Shown here piece by piece: positions 33,806 to 41,811 of a stretch of DNA of 64,000 nt (the stretch's first letter is position 1; the number at the start of each line of letters is the position of its first letter). Source of the stretch: an uncultured Bacteroidaceae bacterium (lineage in GTDB: Bacteria > Bacteroidota > Bacteroidia > Bacteroidales > Bacteroidaceae); contig CALUIR010000003.1 of NCBI GenBank assembly GCA_944320785.1, positions 62,001 through 126,000 of the forward strand, written 5' to 3'. Under the pieces are notes generated by a model. The model was not told where the DNA came from, ran no database searches, and saw only the letters and a list, made by a program, of their open reading frames with translations. The position numbers and the translations under genes were made by a program.

Positions 33806-34739
33806 TGTGTTGCGGTTGATAGAAGAACAGTTTCAGGAATGGCCGGTATTGCAGGAGCGTTATTCTGCTTTGGAACGAATCCGTGTGAAGGAGATTAGCT
33901 TGGGAGCGGCATATGTGAAGGTGCAGTTTAATCCGGAACGGGTATTGTCTTCATCTGCTCGTACAGATTGCGCTTCGTTGGAACAGCGTCCTTGCTTCCT
34001 GTGTGATACGAATCGTCCTAAAGAACAGCGCGGGCTTCCATGGGGCAGGGATTACCAGATACTGGTGAACCCTTATCCTATTTTCCCATGTCATCTGACA
34101 ATACCTTCAATCACTCATGTGCCGCAGAAAATCCATTCTCGTTTTGCTGACATGCTTGAGTTAGCAGCTTTGTTGCCCGCCTTTGTCGTGTTTTACAATG
34201 GTCCGGAATGTGGCGCTTCGGCTCCTGACCATTTTCATTTTCAAGCGGGCAATCGGGGTATTTTACCAGTGGAGCAGGAATGGAAGGGGTTTGAGAAGGA
34301 GATTCTTTGCTTATCGTCTGGTGCATGGGTCGGCATTACTTTTTGTTGCAGCCGTAGTTTATGGTTAATGCAGTCAGCGGATGAATTGGAATTAACCCGG
34401 TTGTTCGGCCTGCTGTATGATTTGTTGCCTTGTGGCAGGAATGTTTCAGAGCCAAGAATGAATTTGCTGGTGTGGTATGACCAGCCGTGGTGGACGGTTT
34501 GTTTGTTCCCTCGTGTCAAACATCGTCCCTCTTTTTATGGGACGAGTGAGGGGGAATTGTTGGTCAGCCCAGGCGCCGTAGATATGGGGGGGCTTGTGAT
34601 TACGCCATTAGAGAGAGATTTTGAGCGGATAAGCAGCAACGATATCCGCAATATGTATAAGGAAGTGAGCATGGACAGTTTTTGGGTGGAGCGGATGCTG
34701 CATGAATTGAAAAAAAGCATATGGAAACAGAATGTGTGA
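33789..34739 (+). CDS. DUF4922 / HIT-like nucleotide-sugar phosphorylase-type protein
   Basis: A 316-residue cytoplasmic protein of the DUF4922 family with features of the HIT/galactose-1-phosphate uridylyltransferase fold: 'CFLCDTNRPKEQRGLPWGRDYQILVNPYPIFPCHLTIPSITHVPQ' and 'APDHFHFQAG', the HxH-type active site. Such enzymes transfer nucleotides to sugar phosphates. The actual reaction is unknown. It starts 17 bp before the glycosyltransferase stop and ends 19 bp into the SpoIID gene, indicating tight coupling. Confidence 0.75.
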   Translation: MVRQDDVLRLIEEQFQEWPVLQERYSALERIRVKEISLGAAYVKVQFNPERVLSSSARTDCASLEQRPCFLCDTNRPKEQRGLPWGRDYQILVNPYPIFPCHLTIPSITHVPQKIHSRFADMLELAALLPAFVVFYNGPECGASAPDHFHFQAGNRGILPVEQEWKGFEKEILCLSSGAWVGITFCCSRSLWLMQSADELELTRLFGLLYDLLPCGRNVSEPRMNLLVWYDQPWWTVCLFPRVKHRPSFYGTSEGELLVSPGAVDMGGLVITPLERDFERISSNDIRNMYKEVSMDSFWVERMLHELKKSIWKQNV

Positions 34740-36010
34740 GGGTTGGCATCCAGTCAGGAAGAGAGGTGGCCTTTAGCCTGCATGGCCACTATGAGGCAGT
34801 AGGAAAGGAGACTATCGGATTGCAGCATGCGGTGTGTGAGGGAGGGAAAGTTTGTTGGAATGGGCAACATTATGAGTCGTTGCATTTCGTTCCTGTGTCG
34901 GAAGGCGCTTTCTTTGAATTATACGGGGTGACGATAGGCAGGCAGTTCCATTGGCAGCGGGATGAGAACCAGCTTTTTGCCGGTTCGTTGCTATTGATTG
35001 TTGAGGATGGAGGATTGACAGTTGTAAATATTCTCCCAGTAGAGGATTATTTGACGAGCGTCATTTCATCAGAGATGAGTGCGCATGCGTCCTTGCAGTT
35101 GCTGAAAGCGCATGCGGTCATATCCCGGAGTTGGTTGATAAGCCAAAAAAGGAAAAAGTGCGAGAAGTCTTGTATGCCATCGGTTTCATCCTGGAAGGTA
35201 ACAGAGGAGGAACGGATTGGTTGGTACGGCCATGACGATCATCTGCATTTTGATGTATGTGCCGATGACCATTGCCAGCGTTACCAAGGCATTACCCGTG
35301 CTTCTACTCCCGCCGTGCGTCGGGCGGTGCAGGAAACCGCAGGCGAGGTGCTTCTGTATGGCGATGTTATTTGCGATGCCCGTTTTTCGAAATGTTGCGG
35401 CGGCATGTTAGAAAAGTTCTCCACTTGTTGGGAGGATGTGGATTATCCTTATTTGCAAGGCAAGCGCGATTGGCATGTTCAAGATGGGATTCCTGATTTG
35501 CGGCAAGAGCTTGCTGCACGGGCATGGGTGGAAAGCCGGCCGGATGCTTTTTGCAATACGGCAGACAAAAGTATTCTGCGGCAGGTGCTGAATAGTTACG
35601 ACCAAGAGACGACTGATTTTTACCGTTGGCAAGTAGTTTATACGCAAAAGGAACTTTCGGCATTGGTATGCAACCGTTTGGATATGGATTTGGGACAGGT
35701 GCTGGAGTTGGTGCCGTTGCGCCGAGGAGTTTCCGGGCGTATTTCTCTTTTGCGGATTGTGGGTGAAGCTCGCACGTTGGTTGTTGGCAAGGAATTGGAA
35801 ATACGCCGCGTGCTTTCTCCGACACATTTGTATAGTTCCGCTTTCGTGGTGAACAAGATTGCCGATGGTTTTGTATTGTCCGGCGGGGGGTGGGGGCATG
35901 GCGTGGGGCTTTGCCAGATTGGTGCGGCAGTGATGGGGCATTGCGGTTATCGTTATGATGAGATATTGTTGCATTATTATCCCGATGCGCATATCGGGAC
36001 TGTTTATTGA
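34721..36010 (+). CDS. SpoIID/LytB domain protein (probable peptidoglycan glycan-strand enzyme)
   Basis: A 429-residue protein. The SpoIID/LytB hallmark is 'VNILPVEDYLTSVISSEMSAHASLQLLKAHAVISRSW', followed by 'SPAVRRAVQETAGEVLLYGDVICDARFSKCCGGMLEKFSTCWED' and the C-terminal 'LSGGGWGHGVGLCQIGAAVMG'. SpoIID is a lytic transglycosylase acting on denuded glycan. No clear signal peptide is seen, so secretion is uncertain. It sits in the presumed peptidoglycan salvage operon. Confidence 0.85.
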   Translation: METECVRVGIQSGREVAFSLHGHYEAVGKETIGLQHAVCEGGKVCWNGQHYESLHFVPVSEGAFFELYGVTIGRQFHWQRDENQLFAGSLLLIVEDGGLTVVNILPVEDYLTSVISSEMSAHASLQLLKAHAVISRSWLISQKRKKCEKSCMPSVSSWKVTEEERIGWYGHDDHLHFDVCADDHCQRYQGITRASTPAVRRAVQETAGEVLLYGDVICDARFSKCCGGMLEKFSTCWEDVDYPYLQGKRDWHVQDGIPDLRQELAARAWVESRPDAFCNTADKSILRQVLNSYDQETTDFYRWQVVYTQKELSALVCNRLDMDLGQVLELVPLRRGVSGRISLLRIVGEARTLVVGKELEIRRVLSPTHLYSSAFVVNKIADGFVLSGGGWGHGVGLCQIGAAVMGHCGYRYDEILLHYYPDAHIGTVY

Positions 36011-36015
36011 CAACC

Positions 36016-37293
36016 ATGGGAAGCAAGAAGATATCGCCTTGGGCATGGGTTCCTTCTGTTTATTTCGCACAAGGTTTGCCATATGTGGCAGTGATGACCA
36101 TTTCCGTCATCATGTACAAGCGGCTGGGTCTGTCGAATACCGACATAGCCCTCTACACCAGTTGGCTTTACCTGCCGTGGGTCATTAAACCTTTTTGGAG
36201 TCCGTTTGTGGATTTGCTGCGGACGAAGCGATGGTGGATTGTTGCGATGCAGCTGTTGATAGGTGCTGGGTTGGCGGGAATTGCATGGGCTGTCCCTGCC
36301 GAGCGTTTTGTGCAATTGACTTTGGCGATGTTCTGGCTGGTGGCATTCAGTTCAGCTACTCACGACATAGCGGTTGACGGCTTTTATATGCTGGCTCTTG
36401 ACAGCCGCGAACAGGCTTTTCATGTAGGCATCCGCAGTACGTTCTACCGTCTGGCAACGATAGCCGGGCAGGGGCTGCTGGTGGTTCTGGCTGGGTGGTT
36501 GGAACGGCATACCGGTATGGTGGCCCAAGCATGGTCGGTCACATTCCTTGTGCTTGCAGCCTTTTTCTTTGCCTTGTGCCTTTACCATTATTGTATATTG
36601 CCGCGCCCGGTGTCCGACCGTCCTTCGGCGGGTGTGCTTCATTCTTTTTCAGACGTGTTCAGGGAGTTTGCCGCCGTGTTCGTTTCTTTCTTTCGGAAGA
36701 AACAGGCGGTTGTGGCTGTTCTTTTCATGCTGTTCTATCGTTTCCCGGAGGCGCAGTTGGTGAAGCTCATCAATCCTTTTCTGCTCGACCCGGTGGAGGC
36801 AGGCGGCCTTGGGCTGACGACGGGGCAGGTGGGTTGGGTTTACGGCACAGTAGGCATTGCCGGGCTGACGATAGGCGGCATCATCGGCGGCATCTGTGCG
36901 GCGCACGGTGGCTTGCGGAAATGGCTTTGGCCGATGGCATGGAGCCTTTCGCTCACTTGCCTGACGTTTGTTTACTTGGCTTATGTGCAGCCGGGCAGCT
37001 TGGCGGTGGTCAGCCTTTGCGTGTTTGTGGAGCAGTTTGGCTATGGTTTTGGCTTCACTGCTTATATGCTTTATTTGATTTATTATTCCACTGGGCAGCA
37101 CCAGACGGCTCATTATGCTATCTGCACGGCTTTCATGGCTTTGGGGATGATGCTGCCCGGCATGGCGGCGGGCTGGCTTCAGGAGTGGATGGGTTACCGG
37201 CATTTCTTTGTATGGGTGATGGTGTGTTGTGCGGCGACGGTTTGGGTATGCAAATGTGTTAAAATAGATTCGGAAGATGGGAAAGGAAAGTGA
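36016..37293 (+). CDS. Major facilitator transporter, AmpG-like muropeptide permease
   Basis: A 425-residue permease with 12 membrane helices, starting at ATG 36016. The opening 'WVPSVYFAQGLPYVAVMTISVIMYKRLGLSNTDIALYTSWLYLPWVIKPFWSPFVD' is characteristic of AmpG-like MFS proteins that import GlcNAc-anhydroMurNAc peptides. Surrounding genes (SpoIID, sugar kinase, SSS symporter) fit peptidoglycan recycling. The SpoIID stop lies 5 bp upstream. Confidence 0.85.
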   Translation: MGSKKISPWAWVPSVYFAQGLPYVAVMTISVIMYKRLGLSNTDIALYTSWLYLPWVIKPFWSPFVDLLRTKRWWIVAMQLLIGAGLAGIAWAVPAERFVQLTLAMFWLVAFSSATHDIAVDGFYMLALDSREQAFHVGIRSTFYRLATIAGQGLLVVLAGWLERHTGMVAQAWSVTFLVLAAFFFALCLYHYCILPRPVSDRPSAGVLHSFSDVFREFAAVFVSFFRKKQAVVAVLFMLFYRFPEAQLVKLINPFLLDPVEAGGLGLTTGQVGWVYGTVGIAGLTIGGIIGGICAAHGGLRKWLWPMAWSLSLTCLTFVYLAYVQPGSLAVVSLCVFVEQFGYGFGFTAYMLYLIYYSTGQHQTAHYAICTAFMALGMMLPGMAAGWLQEWMGYRHFFVWVMVCCAATVWVCKCVKIDSEDGKGK

Positions 37294-38137
37294 AGTAATC
37301 TTGTTGGCCGACAGTGGTTCCACTAAGACGGATTGGGCGTTGCTGGGTGGGAAAGGGCGGCTTGTGGAGTTCCAGACAGCGGGCATCAATCCCTTTTACC
37401 AGTCGGAAGAGGATATCCGGCTGACGATGCGGGAAGTGTTGCCTTATGTGGAGGAGGAGGGAGTCTGCCCCGCCAAGGTGTATTTTTACGGGGCAGGCTG
37501 TGCCTTCCCGGAAAAGAACCGGCTGGTGGAAGCGGCTGTGGCTGGGGTGCTGCATGCCCCGTGCGAGGTGCAGAGTGATTTGCTGGCGGCGGCCCGCGCG
37601 TTGTGCGGGCATCGTCCCGGCATCGCTTGCATTTTAGGCACGGGTTCCAATTCTTGCTTCTACGATGGGCAGGAGATGGCGGCGAATGTGCCTCCGTTGG
37701 GTTACATCTTGGGAGATGAAGGAAGCGGTGCTGTATTGGGCAAGAGGCTGGTAGCCGATTGTCTGAAAGGGGTGCTGCCCCGGACGGTGCAGGAACGTTT
37801 CTTCAAGCGTTTCGGCCTGTCGCGGCAGGAGGTGATGGACAGGGTGTATAAGCAGCCCTTCCCCAACCGTTTCTTGGCCAGCCTGTCGCCGTTCCTGTTG
37901 GAGAACATGGGCGAACCTTCCGTCCGGGCCATCGTGCTGGGCTGTTTCCGGGCTTTCTTTCGCCGCAACGTCATGCAATATGACTTCCGCCACCATGCCG
38001 TGCATTTCACCGGGTCGGTGGCGTGGCATTACCGGGTATGGCTGGAACAAGTGGCCCGTGAAGAAGGGGTGTCGGTTGGGTCCATCCTGCCGCGCCCCAT
38101 GGAGGGGCTGGTGCGCTACCACCGGGAAGGCTTCTGA
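37277..38137 (+). CDS. BadF/BadG-type N-acetylhexosamine kinase
   Basis: A 286-residue ASKHA-fold kinase. The phosphate 1 motif 'LLADSGSTKTDWALL' and 'GIACILGTGSNSCFYDG', 'GYILGDEGSGAVLGKRLVAD' mark the N-acetylglucosamine kinase group; Tannerella MurK (GlcNAc/MurNAc kinase) is a relative. It would phosphorylate imported amino sugars. It overlaps the AmpG-like gene by 17 bp and ends the operon. No MurQ etherase gene is present here. Confidence 0.88.
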   Translation: MGKESEVILLADSGSTKTDWALLGGKGRLVEFQTAGINPFYQSEEDIRLTMREVLPYVEEEGVCPAKVYFYGAGCAFPEKNRLVEAAVAGVLHAPCEVQSDLLAAARALCGHRPGIACILGTGSNSCFYDGQEMAANVPPLGYILGDEGSGAVLGKRLVADCLKGVLPRTVQERFFKRFGLSRQEVMDRVYKQPFPNRFLASLSPFLLENMGEPSVRAIVLGCFRAFFRRNVMQYDFRHHAVHFTGSVAWHYRVWLEQVAREEGVSVGSILPRPMEGLVRYHREGF

Positions 38138-38250
38138 CTGCGGCCTGCTTCCTTCCCGCCTGCAAAATCCCGTTCACGGTGGAGGAAACATTGGCTTTCC
38201 CGTGCGGGATTTTCCGTCCAGCCGTGCAACTTCTTCATCTCTAAGCTAAA

Positions 38251-38302
38251 GATGCGCATCCTTAGCCTAAGGATGTATATCTCTAGCCTAAAGATACACA
38301 TC
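38251..38302. repeat. Second array of three palindromic cores at 21-bp spacing
   Basis: Cores GATGCGCATC (38251), GATGTATATC (38272) and GATACACATC (38293) start exactly 21 bp apart; linkers CTTAGCCTAAG and TCTAGCCTAAA match the linker of the 27.6-kb array, and both arrays are preceded by AGCCGTGCA(G/A)CTTCTT. The gap 38138-38458 otherwise shows CCCGTGC-type inverted pieces and a TATATTTG (38417-38424) that could be the -7 box for the next gene. Confidence 0.9.
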
Positions 38303-38458
38303 CTTAACCTAAAGATGAAGTTTTTGCCGGGGAAATTGGGGCTTTCCATGCAGGCGGCGGGAAGTTTTTCGGAAAAAAAAATCGGGCAAGCTTGCCGCAT
38401 TGCTTTCTATTTCCGCTATATTTGCCCGGACTGAATCATGATTAAACAGACAAAGAAG

Positions 38459-39040
38459 ATGAAAAAGACGGTATTTATGCTTTGCGCAATGGCTTGCCTG
38501 CTGGCGGCTGCGCCGGTGCAGGCGCAGTTGCGTTGGGGCATCAAGGTGGGTACCAACCTGAACAGGTTGAGCCTGAAATCGGGTTCGCAGAACTTGAAAG
38601 TGGAGAACATGGCGGGTTTCTTTGCAGGCCCGATGGTGGACTGGACGCTCTTGGGAGGCTTCGGGGTGGACGGCTCCCTGCTTTATTCGCAAAAGGGTGC
38701 CAAGGTGGACGGCGACAAGAAACGGCAGCATGCCATCGAGATTCCCCTCAACCTGAAATATTCCATCGGGTTGGGCGACATGGCGAGCGTGTTTGCCACG
38801 GCGGGGCCTGATTTCCTTTTCAACCTGAAAAGCGACCGGATTTGGAACGACGTGAAGCGCAAGAACGCCGAGGTGGGCATCAACGTAGGCTTGGGCGTGA
38901 AGCTCATCAATCATCTCCAGATAGCGGCCAACTACAACATCCCCTTGACCAAGTCGGTGGACGAGCGGCTGACCGTGGCGGGCGACGTGATATCGGGCAA
39001 GAACAAGACGTGGCAGATATCTGTGGCTTACCTGTTTTGA
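38459..39040 (+). CDS. Small outer-membrane porin-like beta barrel (PorT family)
   Basis: About 193 residues (ATG 38459; ATG 38438 is in frame). The signal peptide ends at 'PVQA|QLRWGIKVGTNLNRLSL', then 8-10 amphipathic strands with 'GFFAGPMVDWTLLGGFGVDGSLLYSQKGAK' and a closing 'TWQISVAYLF' with terminal Phe. This is the outer membrane beta-barrel/PorT-type family seen across Bacteroidota. Role unknown; many are structural or stress-related. Confidence 0.85.
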   Translation: MKKTVFMLCAMACLLAAAPVQAQLRWGIKVGTNLNRLSLKSGSQNLKVENMAGFFAGPMVDWTLLGGFGVDGSLLYSQKGAKVDGDKKRQHAIEIPLNLKYSIGLGDMASVFATAGPDFLFNLKSDRIWNDVKRKNAEVGINVGLGVKLINHLQIAANYNIPLTKSVDERLTVAGDVISGKNKTWQISVAYLF

Positions 39041-39109
39041 ACGCATAGGAAGGGAACAGGCAGAGGCTTCTTGGCGCAAGGGGCTTCTGCCTTTGTCATG
39101 GATGGGAAG

Positions 39110-41578
39110 ATGGAAAATCGTCAAATTTTTGTGGATGTCATCCTGCCGTTGCCTGTGGCCGCTACTTACACTTACCTGCTGCCCGGGGCGATGGCGGGGA
39201 GGGTGTGCGAAGGCTGCCGGGTGGTGGTTCCTTTCGGCACGCGGCGGTATTACACGGCTATCGTGGCCCGTGTCCACCATGACCGCCCGGAGGGCTATGA
39301 GCTGAAGGAGGTGATGGAGGCGCCGGACGCTCAGCCGTTGCTCTTGCCGGTGCAGCTGCGCTTTTGGGCGTGGCTGTCGGATTATTACCTTTGCGCGTTG
39401 GGCGACGTTTACAAAGCGGCGTTGCCTTCCGGCCTGAAGCTGGAGAGCGAGACGGTCGTGGTGCGCAATGCCGATTTCGAGGCGGGCGGGCCGTTGCCGA
39501 AGCGGGAGCAGCAGGTGCTGGACCTCCTTTCGCTGCGGCCGGAGCAACGAGTGACGGACTTGGCGAAGGCGTGCGGGCGGAAGGACGTGCTGCCTGTGGT
39601 GCGCAGCCTGCTGGAACGGCGGGCGGTGGCCGTGAAGGAGGAACTGCGGGGGGGCTATAAGCCCAAGGTGGAGATGCGCGTCCGCTTGGCGGAAGCCTTC
39701 AGGGGGGAGGAGGCGCTGCACCGGGCGTTTGACGCTTTGGCACGCGCCCCCAGGCAGCTGGCCGTGCTGATGAAGTACGTGGAACTGTCCGGCGTGATGG
39801 GCGGGGGCGATGTGAAAGAAGTGCCGAAGAAAGAGTTGGAAGAAAAGTCAGGAGCATCGTCCGCTATTATCAAGTCGTTGGCCGGGAAAGGGCTGTTCGA
39901 ACTTTATCCTGCGGAGGTGGGGCGGCTGAAGGCGGCGGGGCAGGCTGTGGCGGCGGTGAACGTGCTGAGCCCGGCGCAGCAGGATGCTTATGACGGCATC
40001 CGGGCATGCTTCCGCTCGAAGGACGTCTGCCTGCTGCATGGCGTGACGGCCAGCGGGAAGACGGAGATTTACATCCACCTTATCCAGGAGGCTCTCCGTG
40101 AGGGCAAGCAGGTGCTTTACCTTTTGCCGGAGATTGCTTTGACGACGCAGGCCATGGACCGCCTGCGCCGTGTCTTCGGGGACAGGCTGGCGGTGTACCA
40201 TTCCAAGTTCCCGGACGCGGAGCGGGTGGAAATCTGGCGGCGGCAGCTGGGGGACGGCTGCTGCCCGGTGGTGCTGGGCGCGCGGTCGTCCGTCTTCCTC
40301 CCTTTCCGCCGCCTTGGGCTGGTGATTGTGGACGAGGAGCATGAGCCGACGTACAAGCAGCAGGACCCTGCGCCGCGCTACCATGCGCGGGACGCGGCCG
40401 TCATGCTGGCTTCGATGTGCGGGGCGAAGGTGCTGCTGGGCTCGGCCACGCCTTCCATGGAGACGTACCACAACGCGATGGCGGGGAAGTACGGCTACGT
40501 CAGCCTGGCGGAGCGTTACCGGGACGTGCTGCTGCCGGAGGTCGTCCCGGTGGACGTGGGGGAGCTTCGCCGCCGCAAGCAGATGCGGGGCGCGTTTTCC
40601 CCCCTCCTGGTGGAGAAGGTGCAGGAGGCCTTGGCGGCCGGGGAGCAGGCGATATTGTTCCAGAACCGGCGGGGGTTCGCCCCGATGGTGGAGTGCCGCA
40701 CGTGCGGCTGGGTGCCTCGCTGCCGGAATTGCGACGTGAGCCTCACGTACCACAAGGGGAGCGGCAAGATGGTGTGCCATTATTGCGGCTATGCGGAGGA
40801 CGTTCCCCGCGAATGCCCTGCCTGCGGGGGCGGCGAGCTGCTGGACCGGGGCTTCGGCACGGAGAAGGTGGAGGACGAGGCGCGGACGCTGTTCCCCGGC
40901 GCCGTGGTGGCGCGGATGGACTTGGACACGACCCGTTCGCGGGACTCCTACGAGCGCATCCTGTCGGACTTCGCGGCGGGGCGGACGCACATCCTCATCG
41001 GCACGCAGATGATATCCAAGGGGCTGGACTTCGGCCGGGTGAGCGTGGTGGGCATCCTCGACGCGGACACGATGCTGAACTGGCCTGACTTCCGCGCCTA
41101 CGAGCGGGCGTTCCAGCTGATGGCGCAGGTGGCGGGCCGCGCGGGGCGCAGGGGCAAGCGGGGCCTTGTGCTGCTGCAGGCCCGGTCGGCGGGCCACCCG
41201 GTCATCGGCCAGGTCGTCCGCAACGACTACCGGGGGATGTACGAGGCGCAGGCGGCCGAGCGGCTGGCCTTCCGCTACCCGCCCTTCTTCCGCCTGGTGT
41301 GCGTTTGCCTGAAGCACCGCGACGCCCTCCTCCTGGAGCAGGCGGCGGAGGAGATGGCGGCGCGGCTCCGCGCCGTGTTCGGGGCGCGGGTGCTGGGGCC
41401 GGACAAGCCCCCGGTGGCGCGGGTGCAGTCGCTCCATATCCGGAAAATCCTGCTGAAGGTGGAGAAGCAGGCCTCCCTGGGCCGGGTGCGCGAGTGCCTC
41501 CGCGAGGCGGCCCGCGCGGTGCAGGCAGGCGGGCGGGGCCGCTCCCTGATGGTTTACTTCGACGTGGACCCCGTGTGA
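39110..41578 (+). CDS. priA: Primosomal replication helicase PriA
   Basis: About 822 residues starting at ATG 39110 (39098 is an alternative). PriA restarts stalled replication forks. Seen in order: the 3'-DNA binding domain ('FVDVILPLPVAATYTYLLPGAM'), Walker A 'GVTASGKTEIYIHLI', DEEH box 'IVDEEHEPTYKQ', 'GSATPSMETYHNAM', the zinc-binding region with Cys pairs ('CRTCGWVPRCRNCDVSLTYHKGSGKMVCHYCGYAEDVPRECPACGGGEL') and the helicase motifs 'ILIGTQMISKGLDF' and 'VAGRAGR'. The second half has notably high GC. Length is typical. Confidence 0.95.
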   Translation: MENRQIFVDVILPLPVAATYTYLLPGAMAGRVCEGCRVVVPFGTRRYYTAIVARVHHDRPEGYELKEVMEAPDAQPLLLPVQLRFWAWLSDYYLCALGDVYKAALPSGLKLESETVVVRNADFEAGGPLPKREQQVLDLLSLRPEQRVTDLAKACGRKDVLPVVRSLLERRAVAVKEELRGGYKPKVEMRVRLAEAFRGEEALHRAFDALARAPRQLAVLMKYVELSGVMGGGDVKEVPKKELEEKSGASSAIIKSLAGKGLFELYPAEVGRLKAAGQAVAAVNVLSPAQQDAYDGIRACFRSKDVCLLHGVTASGKTEIYIHLIQEALREGKQVLYLLPEIALTTQAMDRLRRVFGDRLAVYHSKFPDAERVEIWRRQLGDGCCPVVLGARSSVFLPFRRLGLVIVDEEHEPTYKQQDPAPRYHARDAAVMLASMCGAKVLLGSATPSMETYHNAMAGKYGYVSLAERYRDVLLPEVVPVDVGELRRRKQMRGAFSPLLVEKVQEALAAGEQAILFQNRRGFAPMVECRTCGWVPRCRNCDVSLTYHKGSGKMVCHYCGYAEDVPRECPACGGGELLDRGFGTEKVEDEARTLFPGAVVARMDLDTTRSRDSYERILSDFAAGRTHILIGTQMISKGLDFGRVSVVGILDADTMLNWPDFRAYERAFQLMAQVAGRAGRRGKRGLVLLQARSAGHPVIGQVVRNDYRGMYEAQAAERLAFRYPPFFRLVCVCLKHRDALLLEQAAEEMAARLRAVFGARVLGPDKPPVARVQSLHIRKILLKVEKQASLGRVRECLREAARAVQAGGRGRSLMVYFDVDPV

Positions 41579-41655
41579 CGGGCGTTCCCGCAAATGCCGG
41601 TGCCACAGCTTGTTACGGATGCATCCGAGGGGCGATGCCTGCCCTGCCGGAAATG

Positions 41656-41775
41656 GATGCGCATCCCGTTGAAAAAAGATACGTGTCCCGTTGAAAATGG
41701 ATACGTATCCCGTTGAAAATAGATACGTATCCATTTTAAAATAGATGCGTATCCGTTTTTGACGGCATGCGCGTC
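41656..41775. repeat. Array of five (plus one decayed) palindromic cores at 22-bp spacing
   Basis: Cores GATGCGCATC (41656), GATACGTGTC (41678), GATACGTATC (41700 and 41722) and GATGCGTATC (41744) start exactly 22 bp apart; a sixth, CATGCGCGTC, sits at 41766, still in phase. Linkers are variants of CCGTTGAAAA. The array fills the gap between the convergent priA and HD-hydrolase genes. Confidence 0.9.
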
Positions 41776-41811
41776 CCGTCGGGACCGTGATGGCGTGGGG
41801 CGGGAAACGCC

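Noticed and set aside
41656..41775. CRISPR array
   Set aside because: Units are only 22 bp with 10-bp cores and near-constant linkers, there are no unique spacers and no cas genes.
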